64,000 bases of DNA from assembly GCF_036226925.1 (NCBI RefSeq), contig NZ_CP109031.1:2170001-2234000 (forward strand). Reading direction: 5' to 3'. The position numbers were made by a program, and so were the translations under genes. Of the stretch, positions 29,893 to 38,712 are shown piece by piece (within the stretch, counting starts at the first letter, position 1; every line of letters starts with the position of its first letter). The notes beneath the pieces were generated by a model that saw only the letters and a program-made list of their open reading frames with translations, had not been told where the DNA came from and ran no database searches. This DNA comes from Streptomyces sp. NBC_00659 (GTDB lineage Bacteria > Actinomycetota > Actinomycetes > Streptomycetales > Streptomycetaceae).

Positions 29893-31206
29893 TCAAGGCT
29901 GTTGGAAGGGATTCGTGTCTCTGCGGCCGCGCCACAGGAACACCGCGGCGGTCAGCAGGGCGAGGCCCAGGGCGCCCGCGAGGGGGGCCGCCCATACGGC
30001 CGGACCGCCGTCGTCGTCGGGGGCGGCGGGGCCTGTGCCGAAGTACTTGTGGCCGTACTCGGCCGACGTGAGACCGCTTTCCGGCTCGATCCGGCCGGCT
30101 GCCTTGATGGCGGCGGCCGGGTCGACGAAGCCGTAGCCGCGGGAGTCGTCGCGGCCCCCGGAGGGAACGTTGCGGGCGGTGTCCTCCAGCAGCCGTTTGA
30201 TCTGCGCGGGCGACAGACCCGGGTGGGCGGCCTTGACGAGCGCGACCGCTCCGGAGACGAACGCGGACGCCGCGCTGGTGCCCCAGCCCTCGTAGTACCG
30301 GTCGTCCGGGTCGGCGATGACCACGTCGACGCCCGGGGCGCTGACGGTGGCGTACCAGCGGCGGGTGGAGAAGGACGCGTGGGTTCCGTAGCGGTCCACG
30401 GCCGTCGCCGCGATGACGCCCGGGTAGGCGGCGGGGTACGAGATGTGGTCGCCCTTCTCCCCTCCGTTGCCGGCGGAGGCGACGACGGCGACACCCTTCT
30501 TCAGCGCGTACTGGACGGCTTCGTCCTCGGCGGGTTCGGGGTGGGCGGACCGGGAGTCGTCGCCGAGGGAGAGGTTGATGACGTCGGCGCCGTGGTCGGT
30601 GGCCCAGCGGATGCCGTCCGCGAGGGCGTTGCCACGGGTGTTGCGGGCCTTGGAGCGGGCCGGGTCCTTGTCCTCGAGGATGACGCGGACGGGCAGGATC
30701 TTCGCCTCCGGGGCGATTCCCATGACGCCGTCGGCGTCGCCCGGTCCGTGGCCGTGCCCGGCGATGATGCCCGCCATGGCGGTGCCGTGCCGGGCCCAGG
30801 TCACGTCGCCGCGGCTCGCGCCGAAACCGACCAGGTCCTTGTCCCCGAGCACATTGCCCTTGAGATCCGGGTGCAGGGCGTCGACGCCGGTGTCGAGGAC
30901 GGCGACGGTGATGCCCTTGCCCTTGGTCGTGCGCCACGCCTGCTGCGTGTGCATCGCGTCGAGGCCCCACTGCTGGGCGCGTATGCCGTCGGCGTGCGCG
31001 ACGGCCGAGGGCACCAGCGTGAGGGAGGCGGCGAGCAGGGCGGCGAGGGTGCCGGCTCTGCGGGAGATCCGGGGCCTACGGGCCTCCGGGGCCGGGCGCG
31101 GGCGCCGGGCCCGGCCGACGGGGGGCGCCGTCCCTGTGGTCGTATCGGCAGGACCGGTCGTGCGGGACTGCCGGATGCGGCCGTAGGGGCCGTCGTCGCG
31201 GTTCAT
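29893..31206 (-). CDS. Type VII secretion mycosin-like S8 serine protease
   Basis: 437 aa. N-terminal signal region (RRAGTLAALLAASLTLVPSAVAHA), mature start DGIRAQQWGLDAMHTQQAW as in mycosins, subtilisin triad D105 (AVLDTGVD), H140 (RHGTAMAG), S311 (GTSAASAFVSG), oxyanion Asn in ASAGNGG, and a C-terminal membrane anchor (AAPLAGALGLALLTAAVFLW) with a short cytoplasmic tail. Mycosins (MycP) are membrane proteases tied to ESX/type VII secretion. The start overlaps the stop of the upstream Pro-rich gene (ATGA). No EccB/C/D/E genes are in the window, so it is either an orphan or works with a distant system. Confidence 0.93.
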   Translation of the reverse strand: MNRDDGPYGRIRQSRTTGPADTTTGTAPPVGRARRPRPAPEARRPRISRRAGTLAALLAASLTLVPSAVAHADGIRAQQWGLDAMHTQQAWRTTKGKGITVAVLDTGVDALHPDLKGNVLGDKDLVGFGASRGDVTWARHGTAMAGIIAGHGHGPGDADGVMGIAPEAKILPVRVILEDKDPARSKARNTRGNALADGIRWATDHGADVINLSLGDDSRSAHPEPAEDEAVQYALKKGVAVVASAGNGGEKGDHISYPAAYPGVIAATAVDRYGTHASFSTRRWYATVSAPGVDVVIADPDDRYYEGWGTSAASAFVSGAVALVKAAHPGLSPAQIKRLLEDTARNVPSGGRDDSRGYGFVDPAAAIKAAGRIEPESGLTSAEYGHKYFGTGPAAPDDDGGPAVWAAPLAGALGLALLTAAVFLWRGRRDTNPFQQP

Positions 31207-33908
31207 GACGGCTTCTCCGTGGACGAGGTGACGGTCTTGCGAAGGCCTCGCTCGACCCGGTCTGCGAGGCCCTGCGCCTCATGGCCGAGGCCCGCCTGGG
31301 CCGCGGCCGTGGTCGAGTCCGGCTTCATCGCGTCGGCGGCGGGCTGCGGGGCGGCGACCGTACGCCTGTCCGCGAACCCGGAGACCGCGTACACGACGAC
31401 GGGGGCGTCCGTGAGGACCGACTCGGTCCAGGAGGCGCGCTGGGCCTTGCCGAAACCCTCGGCCGCGGTGCCCTTGACCGCGTAGGGCAGGGGCAGCAGG
31501 TCGGTGCGCCGGTCCAGGCCCTCCTTGCGGAAACGGGCCTTCAGGGAGGTCATGCCCGCCGCGTCCGCCTTGGTGAACAGCAGGCCGACGGTGGTGACAT
31601 GGCTGCGGGTCGCGTCCACGTAGGTGGCACGCAGCAGGCGCAGGCAGCCGACGGGGGCGAGGGCCTGGCGCAGCAGCGGGTCGAAGGCGTCCTTGCAGCC
31701 GGTGTCGGGGGCGACGGCGATCCGCGTCCAGGTGCGGTCGGAACCGCCGGGGCCCGCGCCGTCCCCGCGCACGGTCGGCGGGAAGAGCCGGTCCACGGGC
31801 ACGCTGTGCCAGAGCTCTCCGGCCGACGTGAAGGCGCCGGGCGAACCAGGTGCGTCCGTGTTGTCGCCGGTGAGCCAACTGCCGGTCACCGCGCCGCCGA
31901 TGAGCCCGAGTCCGAGCACGACACAGGTCGCGGCGGTGACGACGCCGGGCCGGGCCCGCCGACGGAACGGACGCACACGCGCGGTGCCGCCGCCGTACGT
32001 CTCGGGCTCCGCGAACGACACGACGGGGCGCTGTACGTGGGGGGTCGCCTGGGTCGCTTCGGCGGGCGCCGCCGACGGGGCCGACGGGGCCGGAACGAAC
32101 GGCCGTGCGGCCGCGGAGGCCGGGAATGCCTGATCGTTCCGCCCGGGCCGCGGCTCCGGCGTCTCCCAGGTCGCCTCCGCGACCCGCTCCCCGGAACCGG
32201 GGCCCCGCCCTGCCGCCCCGGCCCGCTCGGACGCCCCGGACTCGGAGGATCGCGGGGGTTCGAAGGCGCGCGGGGGCTCGGAGGGGCGCTGAGGCGCCGC
32301 CGGGTGCGACAGCCGGGCCGGGCGCGGCGCGGGACGCTGTGTCCCGCCGGGTCGCGACGGCCCCGCGGTGTGCGGCGCCTCGTCGGGACGTGCCGGGCCG
32401 CCGGACACGGGGGGCGCGTCCGGGAAGCGTGCGGAGGCCGCGGGGGGCGGCGGGGCCGACGGCCCCGTCCGGCCCTCGGGGCGCAGGTGGGGGTAGCGCC
32501 GGGCCTCCGGCCTCGACGCGGATCCGGGACCCTGCGGAGCCGCGTCCGACGCGAAGTGCCGCGAGGCCGCCGACGGTGGGGCGGGGCTCGCCGACGGGGA
32601 GGTCGCGGAGCCGTACGGGGTGGCTCGCGACACGGGGCGCGGCGCGTCGGACGGCGTCGCCGGGCGTGGCACGGCGGACGACGCCGAACCGGTCGGGGCG
32701 GACCGTCGCGGGTCGCGCTCCGGCGTTCCGGACGAGTCGGAGCCTGCCGCGTCGGACCCCTGCATGCCGGTTGCGGCGTCCCCTCGGCGGTCGGCCCCCG
32801 GCGTCCCCGTCGGAGTGGACCGCGGCACGTCGGACCCTGGTGTACCGGACGAGGCCGGCCATGGCCTGCCTGGCGGGACGGACTCCGGTGCGGCAGGTGA
32901 GGCGGACCCCCGTGCGCCGGGTGAGGCGAACCCCGGCGCACGGGACGAGCCCGGCTCCGAGGAGTCCCCCGCGCGGGTCGAGGCGGATGCCGGCCCGCCG
33001 GACGAAGCAGTCCCAGGGGTACCGGACGCACCGGCCGAAGCAGCCCTCGGCCGGGCGAGCGAGTCGGGCCTCGGGGCACTGGGAGCGGCTGAATCCGGCA
33101 CACCGGACGTCGCAGCACCCTGCCGGCCGGACGCACCCCCCGAAGCCGCCCTCGGGCGAGCGAGAGAATCCGGCCTCGGGGCACTGGGAGCGGCTGAATC
33201 CGGCACACCGGACGCGGCAGCACCCTGCCTGCCGGACGCACCGGACGTGGCAGCACCCTGCCTGCCTGCCGAAACGGCAGCGGTCCCGTGGGGCCCGGTG
33301 GACGCCCGCGTACCCGACGAGGCCGGCCGCGGCTCGGACGGCGGAGCAGGCCTCGGGGCGTTCGTCGTACCGGACGGCGCCTCGGGCTCCGTGGACATGT
33401 CGAAGAAGTCGAAGGACGGCGGCGGCGCGGGCACCCGAGGGGCGTGTCCGGGCCTCGGCTCGGCGGATGAAGCCGGGGCGGAACCCGGCGCGGAGGCATC
33501 GCCGGAGGAGCGGAAGGCACCACCGCCCGCGGATCGTCCACCCGGCGCACCGGACCGCGTCGGCGCGGACGGCGGCCCTGCGGGCTGGGGCGGCACCGAC
33601 GGGGCCGCGCCACGGGGCGGGCTCGCGGGGCGCGGCGGGACCGCCGCGGCGCGGTCGGACGCCGCCTGCCCGGATCCGTAGGGGGACCCCTGGGCGCTCG
33701 GCGTGGGGCCCTCGGCGGACCAGTCCTCCCCGCCCGACAGATCCGGCCCGGGCGAGCGGACCGGCTTCGGCGGAACCGGCGGGTGAGCGGGAGCCGGACC
33801 GCCCGGTGGGTTCGCGGGGGGCGGCGGAGTCCTGGGGGCCGGCGGCGCCGAGGCGGGCGGGACGGAGGGACGCTGGGGATGCGAGGCGCGCCGCGCTTCC
33901 GTACCCAT
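31203..33908 (-). CDS. Large Pro/Ser/Ala-rich membrane protein coupled to mycosin
   Basis: 901 aa from ATG 33908, behind GGGGGG. Residues 1 to about 650 are a low-complexity Pro/Ser/Ala/Arg cytoplasmic region, with an internal duplication of about 35 residues (DSAAPSAPRPDSLARPRAAS repeated). A single membrane segment (VVTAATCVVLGLGLIGGAVTGSWL) near residues 655-680 leads to an outside domain of about 210 residues with two or three cysteines (DTGCKDAFDPLL, PVGCLRLLRAT) and a helical end. No known domain recognised. Translational coupling to the mycosin gene suggests the two act together in the membrane; the disordered part may be a docking scaffold. Confidence 0.82.
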   Translation of the reverse strand: MGTEARRASHPQRPSVPPASAPPAPRTPPPPANPPGGPAPAHPPVPPKPVRSPGPDLSGGEDWSAEGPTPSAQGSPYGSGQAASDRAAAVPPRPASPPRGAAPSVPPQPAGPPSAPTRSGAPGGRSAGGGAFRSSGDASAPGSAPASSAEPRPGHAPRVPAPPPSFDFFDMSTEPEAPSGTTNAPRPAPPSEPRPASSGTRASTGPHGTAAVSAGRQGAATSGASGRQGAAASGVPDSAAPSAPRPDSLARPRAASGGASGRQGAATSGVPDSAAPSAPRPDSLARPRAASAGASGTPGTASSGGPASASTRAGDSSEPGSSRAPGFASPGARGSASPAAPESVPPGRPWPASSGTPGSDVPRSTPTGTPGADRRGDAATGMQGSDAAGSDSSGTPERDPRRSAPTGSASSAVPRPATPSDAPRPVSRATPYGSATSPSASPAPPSAASRHFASDAAPQGPGSASRPEARRYPHLRPEGRTGPSAPPPPAASARFPDAPPVSGGPARPDEAPHTAGPSRPGGTQRPAPRPARLSHPAAPQRPSEPPRAFEPPRSSESGASERAGAAGRGPGSGERVAEATWETPEPRPGRNDQAFPASAAARPFVPAPSAPSAAPAEATQATPHVQRPVVSFAEPETYGGGTARVRPFRRRARPGVVTAATCVVLGLGLIGGAVTGSWLTGDNTDAPGSPGAFTSAGELWHSVPVDRLFPPTVRGDGAGPGGSDRTWTRIAVAPDTGCKDAFDPLLRQALAPVGCLRLLRATYVDATRSHVTTVGLLFTKADAAGMTSLKARFRKEGLDRRTDLLPLPYAVKGTAAEGFGKAQRASWTESVLTDAPVVVYAVSGFADRRTVAAPQPAADAMKPDSTTAAAQAGLGHEAQGLADRVERGLRKTVTSSTEKPS
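33067..33214. repeat. 43-bp perfect direct repeat within the Pro-rich gene, offset 105 bp
   Basis: Starting GGCCTCGGGGCACTGGGAGC at 33067 and again at 33172, both running to ACACCGGACG. The 105-bp offset is in frame (35 residues). A further partial copy of GCAGCACCCTGCCTGCCGGA type follows. Indicates recent in-frame duplication. Confidence 0.8.
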
Positions 33909-34174
33909 ACACCCCCCGTTTCCTCGTACCGGGCTGTCGGACGCCCCGTAACCCGGCGAGCCGTTCGTGTGCGCTGAAGGTTCGCCACGGGCACGCATAC
34001 CCGCACCGGTGGACCGTCACCCGGGCAGGGTCCGCCGGGGCAAGGTCGTTCCTCCCTGCGTCCGCGTCACTCTACGGGTTGACGCGCCTCGGGCGGGAAC
34101 CAGTACGAGGCCCCGGGGCATCTGCCCGGAACGTCCCCCTACCCTGCGGTAATGGAGTCTGGCAGTCTTCGTCC
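33909..34174. other. Divergent promoter region
   Basis: No gene seen. Must hold the promoters for the Pro-rich/mycosin pair (minus) and the aldolase-like gene (plus). Confidence 0.4.
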
Positions 34175-35377
34175 ATGACTGCCCGTGCCGCCGACAGGGC
34201 CCGCTACGACCGGGCCACCGCTCACCTCGACGCCCCCGTCGCCATCGTCGACCTGGAGGCCTTCGACGCGAACGCGGACGACCTGGTTCGCAGGGCCGGC
34301 GGGAAGCCGGTCCGTGTCGCCAGCAAGTCCGTCCGCTGCCGCGCTCTCCTGGAACGCGTCCTGGACCGGGACGGCTTCGCGGGGATCATGTCGTTCACCC
34401 TCGCCGAGTCTCTGTGGCTGGCCAGGTCCGGTTTCGACGACGTCCTGCTCGCCTATCCGTCGGCCGACCGCAAGGGCTACGCCGAGCTGACCGCCGACCC
34501 CAAGCTCGCCGCCTCGGTGACCGTCATGGTCGACGATCCGGCGCAGCTCCGCCTCATCGACGAGGCACGCGAGGGCGGCACCGAGGTCGTGCGGGTCTGC
34601 CTGGAGCTGGACACCTCGCTCAAGCTGTTCGGCGGCCGGGTCCGGGTCGGAGCGCTGCGTTCGCCGCTGCACTCCCCCGCCCAGGTGGCCGAGATGGCCC
34701 GTGCCATCGGACGCGCCCCCGGGTTCAAGCTGGTGGGGATCATGGCGTACGAGGGCCACATAGCGGGCGTCGGCGACGCGGTCTCGGGACGGCCGCTGCG
34801 CTCGCGTGCCGTGCGGCTGATGCAGGCCACGGCGCGCAAGGAGCTCGCCGAGCGGCGCGCTGAGGTCGTCCGGGCCGTACGGGCCGTCGAACCGGACCTC
34901 GAATTCGTCAACGGTGGCGGCACCGGCAGCGTCCAGCACACGGCGGCCGAGGACGCGGTCACGGAGATCGCGGCCGGGTCGGGACTGTACGTGCCGAGGC
35001 TCTTCGACAACTACACGTCCTTCAGCGGACGCCCGGCGGCGCTGTTCGCCCAGCCCGTGGTGCGCCGGCCCGGTGTGGGTGTGGTGACCGTGCTGGGCGG
35101 CGGATATCCCGCGTCCGGGGCCGCGGGCGCGGACCGGCTGCCCGTCCCGTATCTGCCGGAGGGACTGTCGTACGACCCCCAGGAGGGTCCCGGCGAGGTG
35201 CAGACCCCGCTGCTCGGCTCCCCGGCGGACGATCTGCTCATCGGCGACAAGGTGTGGTTCCGGCACGCGAAGGCCGGTGAGCTGTGCGAGCGGTTCGACA
35301 CCCTGCACCTCGTGGAGGGCGACACCGTCACGGCCTCCGTCCCGACGTATCGCGGCGAGGGCCACACCTTCCTCTGA
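34175..35377 (+). CDS. PLP-dependent amino acid deaminase/aldolase (D-threonine aldolase-like)
   Basis: 400 aa from ATG 34175. Fold type III (alanine racemase-like) barrel: VAIVDLEAFDANADDLVRR opens the domain, the PLP lysine is in PVRVASKSVRC, and GIMAYEGHIAGVGD and EFVNGGGTGSVQ supply phosphate-site glycines. The C-terminal D-serine-dehydratase-like domain shows GDKVWFRHAKAGELCE (His and Cys as zinc ligands in that family). Such enzymes act on D-threonine or D-serine/3-hydroxy-amino acids; here the substrate is unknown. The gene stands alone between a divergent Pro-rich gene and a strong terminator. Confidence 0.88.
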   Translation: MTARAADRARYDRATAHLDAPVAIVDLEAFDANADDLVRRAGGKPVRVASKSVRCRALLERVLDRDGFAGIMSFTLAESLWLARSGFDDVLLAYPSADRKGYAELTADPKLAASVTVMVDDPAQLRLIDEAREGGTEVVRVCLELDTSLKLFGGRVRVGALRSPLHSPAQVAEMARAIGRAPGFKLVGIMAYEGHIAGVGDAVSGRPLRSRAVRLMQATARKELAERRAEVVRAVRAVEPDLEFVNGGGTGSVQHTAAEDAVTEIAAGSGLYVPRLFDNYTSFSGRPAALFAQPVVRRPGVGVVTVLGGGYPASGAAGADRLPVPYLPEGLSYDPQEGPGEVQTPLLGSPADDLLIGDKVWFRHAKAGELCERFDTLHLVEGDTVTASVPTYRGEGHTFL

Positions 35378-35390
35378 TCCGCGGGATCAC

Positions 35391-35430
35391 GCCCGCCGGA
35401 CCGGGGACGCCTGTCCCCGGCCCGGCGGGC
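35391..35430. terminator. Bidirectional terminator hairpin
   Basis: GCCCGCCGG-A-CCGGGGAC (35391-35408) pairs with 35413-35430 with a single A-C mismatch, loop GCCT. Shared by the convergent aldolase-like and DUF2510 genes. Confidence 0.88.
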
Positions 35431-35435
35431 GTCGT

Positions 35436-36350
35436 TCACTCGGACGGGCCGATGCTGCTGCCCACACCGCCGCCGGTGTCCTTGTCGCCCACCGAGCGGA
35501 TGCCTGCGGTGATCCGGTCCATGTCGGACAGCGGCGGCCCGTCGGCACCGGCGTCGAAGGCGAACCGGACGATGACCAGGGACTGCGAGCCCACGCTGGA
35601 CGGGAAGGCCAACGACTCGACGTAACCCCCGGGCCCCACACCGGTCTTGACCTTCCAGCGGACGAGATACCCGGCGCGCCCGGCGACGGCGACCGAGCCG
35701 GACTTCACCAGCCGGTGGGAGGTGATGCCCCGGAAGGGGCGGCTGCCGACGAGGTCGTGGCCGTACGCGCTGTCGGCGGCGTCCTCGATGTCCCCCTCGG
35801 CGAGGGCCTTCGGCGACGTCTCGTCGGTGGCCGTCGCGGTACGCGCCTCGACCCGTCCGTGCCGGCACAGGCCGGGGTCGCCCGGGCAGTCGTAGGTTCG
35901 CGGGGTCGTCAGCACCATGTCGTGGTCGGCGACGTACTGCGGTTTCGCCCAGCCGTCGAGGACCGGGAAGGTGATGCCGTCGAGTTCGTCCACGACGACG
36001 GACGGGTCACCGGCCGACGGCGAGGGGCCGGACGGTGACGGTGAGGGGTCGTCGCTCCGGGTGGGGGAGGTGGCCGCGGGCGTGGTCCGCGCCGCGGCCT
36101 CGTCGCCGCCGTCGTCGTGGCGCAGCAGTACGGCGCCGGTGACGATCGCGGCCACGAGGACGACGGCGGCCGTCACGAGGGCGACGGCCTTGGCGCGTCC
36201 GGAGCCGCCGGGCGGCGGGGTCTGTATCAGGGGCTGTTGGGGGGTCTCGGGCTGACGCCGGTGGTCGGTCCACGTGGTCCCGTCCCACCAGCGCTCGACG
36301 AGCGGGTACGAAGGGTCGCGGTACCAGCCGGGTGGAGGCGTCATGCTCAT
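35436..36350 (-). CDS. DUF2510 membrane protein
   Basis: 304 aa. N-terminal DUF2510 motif (PPPGWYRDPSYPLVERWWDGTTWTD), Pro-rich linker, one membrane helix (AVALVTAAVVLVAAIVTGAVLL, about 55-76), a Ser/Pro/Asp linker and an extracellular domain of about 180 residues (FPVLDGWAKPQYVADHDM, TYDCPGDPGLCRHG with a likely disulfide). DUF2510 is a short tryptophan-rich actinobacterial motif of unknown role. Start at 36350 (MSM) or 36344 (MTP). Confidence 0.88.
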   Translation of the reverse strand: MSMTPPPGWYRDPSYPLVERWWDGTTWTDHRRQPETPQQPLIQTPPPGGSGRAKAVALVTAAVVLVAAIVTGAVLLRHDDGGDEAAARTTPAATSPTRSDDPSPSPSGPSPSAGDPSVVVDELDGITFPVLDGWAKPQYVADHDMVLTTPRTYDCPGDPGLCRHGRVEARTATATDETSPKALAEGDIEDAADSAYGHDLVGSRPFRGITSHRLVKSGSVAVAGRAGYLVRWKVKTGVGPGGYVESLAFPSSVGSQSLVIVRFAFDAGADGPPLSDMDRITAGIRSVGDKDTGGGVGSSIGPSE

Positions 36351-36457
36351 CCCGGCACTCTAGGACGTGCCGGGACGAGCGGTACAACGGGTCCGCGGGA
36401 TCGGGCACGGGGCCGTCCCCCAGAGCCTGGCGCCCGCGGACCGCTCACGCGTGCGGG

Positions 36458-37249
36458 CTACAGCGGTGTGACGTAGGCGCCTGAAATGCCCCCGTCCACA
36501 AGGAAGTCGGTGGCGTTCACGAAGGAGGAGTCGTCGCTGGCGAGGAACGCGACGGCCGCCGCGATCTCGTCCGCCTCGGCGAAGCGCCCGACCGGGATGT
36601 GCACCAGCCGGCGCGCGGCCCGCTCGGGGTCCTTGGCGAACAGCTCCTGGAGCAGTGGGGTGTTGACCGGTCCGGGGCACAGGGCGTTGACCCGGATGCC
36701 CTCCCGGGCGAACTGGACGCCCAGTTCACGGGACATGGCCAGGACACCGCCCTTGGAGGCCGTGTACGAGATCTGGGAGGTCGCCGCGCCCATGCGGGCC
36801 ACGAAGGAGGCGGTGTTGATGATGGAGCCCCTGCCCTGGCGGCGCATGTAGGGGATGGCGGCCTTGCAGCACAGGTAGACGGAGGTGAGGTTGACCTCCT
36901 GGACGCGCTTCCAGGCCTCCAGTCCCGTGTCCAGGATGGAGTCGTCGTCGGGCGGCGAGATACCCGCGTTGTTGAAGGCGATGTCGACCGAGCCGTAGGT
37001 GTCGTACGCCGTCCTGAACAGGGTCTCGACCTGCTCGGGGTCGGTCACGTCGACCTTGACGAAGGTACCGCCGACCTCCGCGGCCACGGCCTTCCCGTGC
37101 TGTTCGTCGATGTCGCCGCAGACGACGTGGGCTCCCTCGGAGGCGAGCCTGCGCGCGGTGGCGAGGCCGATGCCGCTGGCGGCGCCGGTGATGACGGCGG
37201 TGCGGCCCACCAGGCGGCGGCAGATGATCTCGGGGGTGTCTGAAGTCAC
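36458..37249 (-). CDS. Short-chain dehydrogenase/reductase in the gamma-glutamyl ethanolamine cluster
   Basis: 263 aa. Classical SDR: TGAASGIGLATA cofactor motif, CGDID at the end of strand 2 (Asp favours NAD), NNAGIS, and the active-site S-Y-K (SFVAR..., ISYTASKGG). GTG 37249 overlaps the aldehyde dehydrogenase stop (GTGA). With glnA4, aldehyde dehydrogenase and hydrolase nearby, an alcohol dehydrogenase step on gamma-glutamylethanolamide is plausible: its hydroxyl would become an aldehyde for the next enzyme. That role is inferred, not shown. Confidence 0.92.
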   Translation of the reverse strand: MTSDTPEIICRRLVGRTAVITGAASGIGLATARRLASEGAHVVCGDIDEQHGKAVAAEVGGTFVKVDVTDPEQVETLFRTAYDTYGSVDIAFNNAGISPPDDDSILDTGLEAWKRVQEVNLTSVYLCCKAAIPYMRRQGRGSIINTASFVARMGAATSQISYTASKGGVLAMSRELGVQFAREGIRVNALCPGPVNTPLLQELFAKDPERAARRLVHIPVGRFAEADEIAAAVAFLASDDSSFVNATDFLVDGGISGAYVTPL

Positions 37250-38712
37250 TGTGCGGGACCCTCCGTGCTGATGAAGACGTTCTTGGTCTCGGTGAAGGCG
37301 GTGAGGGCGTCCGGGCCGAGTTCGCGGCCGATTCCCGACTGCTTGAAGCCGCCGAAGGGGGTCCAGTAGCGGACGCTGGAGTGGGAGTTGACGGACAGGT
37401 TGCCGGCCCGGACGGCCTGGGAGACGCGCAGGGCGCGGCCGACGTCGCGGGTCCAGATGGAGCCGGACAGGCCGTAGTCGGTGGCGTTGGCGAGCCGGAT
37501 CGCGTCGGCCTCGTCCTCGAAGGGCAGCACGACGGCGACGGGGCCGAAGACCTCCTCGACCGCCACGGGCGCGCCGGGGTCGACGCCGGTGAGGACGGTG
37601 GGCGCGAACCAGAAGCCGGGGCCCTCGGGGGCCTTGCCCCGGATACCGGGGGCGTCGGTGTCGACGTAGGACCGTACGCGTTCCAGCTGGGCCCTGGAGA
37701 TGAGCGGGCCCATCTGGGTCCGCTCGTCGGAGGGGTCGCCGACGACGACGGACTCGACGGCCGGGGCGAGGAGTCCGAGGAAGCGGTCGTGGACGGAGCG
37801 CTGGACGAGGATGCGGGTGCGGGCGCAGCAGTCCTGGCCGGAGTTGTCGAGGAAGGACATGGGGGCGGCGGCCGCGGCGGCCTCGATGTCGGCGTCGGCG
37901 AAGACGATGTTGGGGCTCTTGCCGCCGAGTTCGAGGGTGACGCGCTTGAGGAGGGCGGAGCCCTTCGCCAGCACCTGCTTGCCGACGGCGGTCGACCCGG
38001 TGAAGACGATCTTCGCGACGCCGGGGTGGTCGACGAGCGCGGCGCCCGCGACGGGCCCCGCGCCGGGCAGCACCTGGAAGAGGTGGTCGGGCAGGCCGGC
38101 CTCCAGGGCGAGTTCGGCCAGCCGCAGTGCCGTGAGCGGGGTCGTCTCGGCGGGCTTGAGGATGACGGCGTTGCCCGCGGCGAGGGCCGGTGCGGTGCCC
38201 CAGGCGGCGATGGGCATCGGGAAGTTCCAGGGCGCGATGACGCCGACGACGCCGAGCGGTTCGAGAAGGGTGATGTCGAGGCCGCCGGGGACGGGGATCT
38301 GACGGCCGGTCAGCCGCTCCACTCCCCCGGCGGCGTAGTCGAGCAGATCGCGGACGTTGCCCGCCTCCCAGCGGGCGTTGCCGAGGGTGTGGCCGGCCTC
38401 GCGGACCTCCAGGCGGGCCAGTTCTTCGATGTGACCGTCGACGACGGCCGCGAAGCGGCGCAGCAGCCTGGCCCGGTCGGCGGGCGCGAGGGCGGCCCAG
38501 CGGACCTGCGCCTTCGCGGCCCGTACGACGGCGTCCCCGACGTCCTGGGCGGTGGCGGCCGGGACGGTGGCGACGACCTCTTCGGTGGCCGGGTCGAGCA
38601 CCTGGAGTTCGTGGTCGTACGGGGGCGAGGTGTACGGGTACGACGGGCGCGGCGCGTCCGGGTGCGATGCGTGCGGCTGCGATGCGTGCGGGTGCGGCAA
38701 GGGGGTCCTCAC
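37246..38712 (-). CDS. Aldehyde dehydrogenase in the gamma-glutamyl ethanolamine cluster
   Basis: 488 aa. ALDH superfamily: APWNFPMP, KPAETTPLTALRLAE, FTGSTAVGK, catalytic Glu in LELGGKSPN, catalytic Cys in GQDCCARTR (second Cys beside it), and PFGGFKQSGIGRE. Start GTG 38712 overlaps the glnA4 stop. The N-terminus carries a 30-residue His/Pro/Ser-rich stretch (PHPHASQPHASHPDAP), encoded by short DNA repeats, not normal for the family. Likely oxidises gamma-glutamylacetaldehyde to gamma-glutamylglycine (inference from the cluster). Confidence 0.95.
   Translation of the reverse strand: MRTPLPHPHASQPHASHPDAPRPSYPYTSPPYDHELQVLDPATEEVVATVPAATAQDVGDAVVRAAKAQVRWAALAPADRARLLRRFAAVVDGHIEELARLEVREAGHTLGNARWEAGNVRDLLDYAAGGVERLTGRQIPVPGGLDITLLEPLGVVGVIAPWNFPMPIAAWGTAPALAAGNAVILKPAETTPLTALRLAELALEAGLPDHLFQVLPGAGPVAGAALVDHPGVAKIVFTGSTAVGKQVLAKGSALLKRVTLELGGKSPNIVFADADIEAAAAAAPMSFLDNSGQDCCARTRILVQRSVHDRFLGLLAPAVESVVVGDPSDERTQMGPLISRAQLERVRSYVDTDAPGIRGKAPEGPGFWFAPTVLTGVDPGAPVAVEEVFGPVAVVLPFEDEADAIRLANATDYGLSGSIWTRDVGRALRVSQAVRAGNLSVNSHSSVRYWTPFGGFKQSGIGRELGPDALTAFTETKNVFISTEGPAQ

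Noticed and set aside
32105..34174. Upstream extension of the aldolase-like gene and long frames on both strands over the Pro-rich gene
   Set aside because: The low-complexity GC-rich repeat keeps all frames open. The minus-strand frame is kept because it has a membrane segment, a structured C-terminal domain and ATGA coupling to the mycosin gene.
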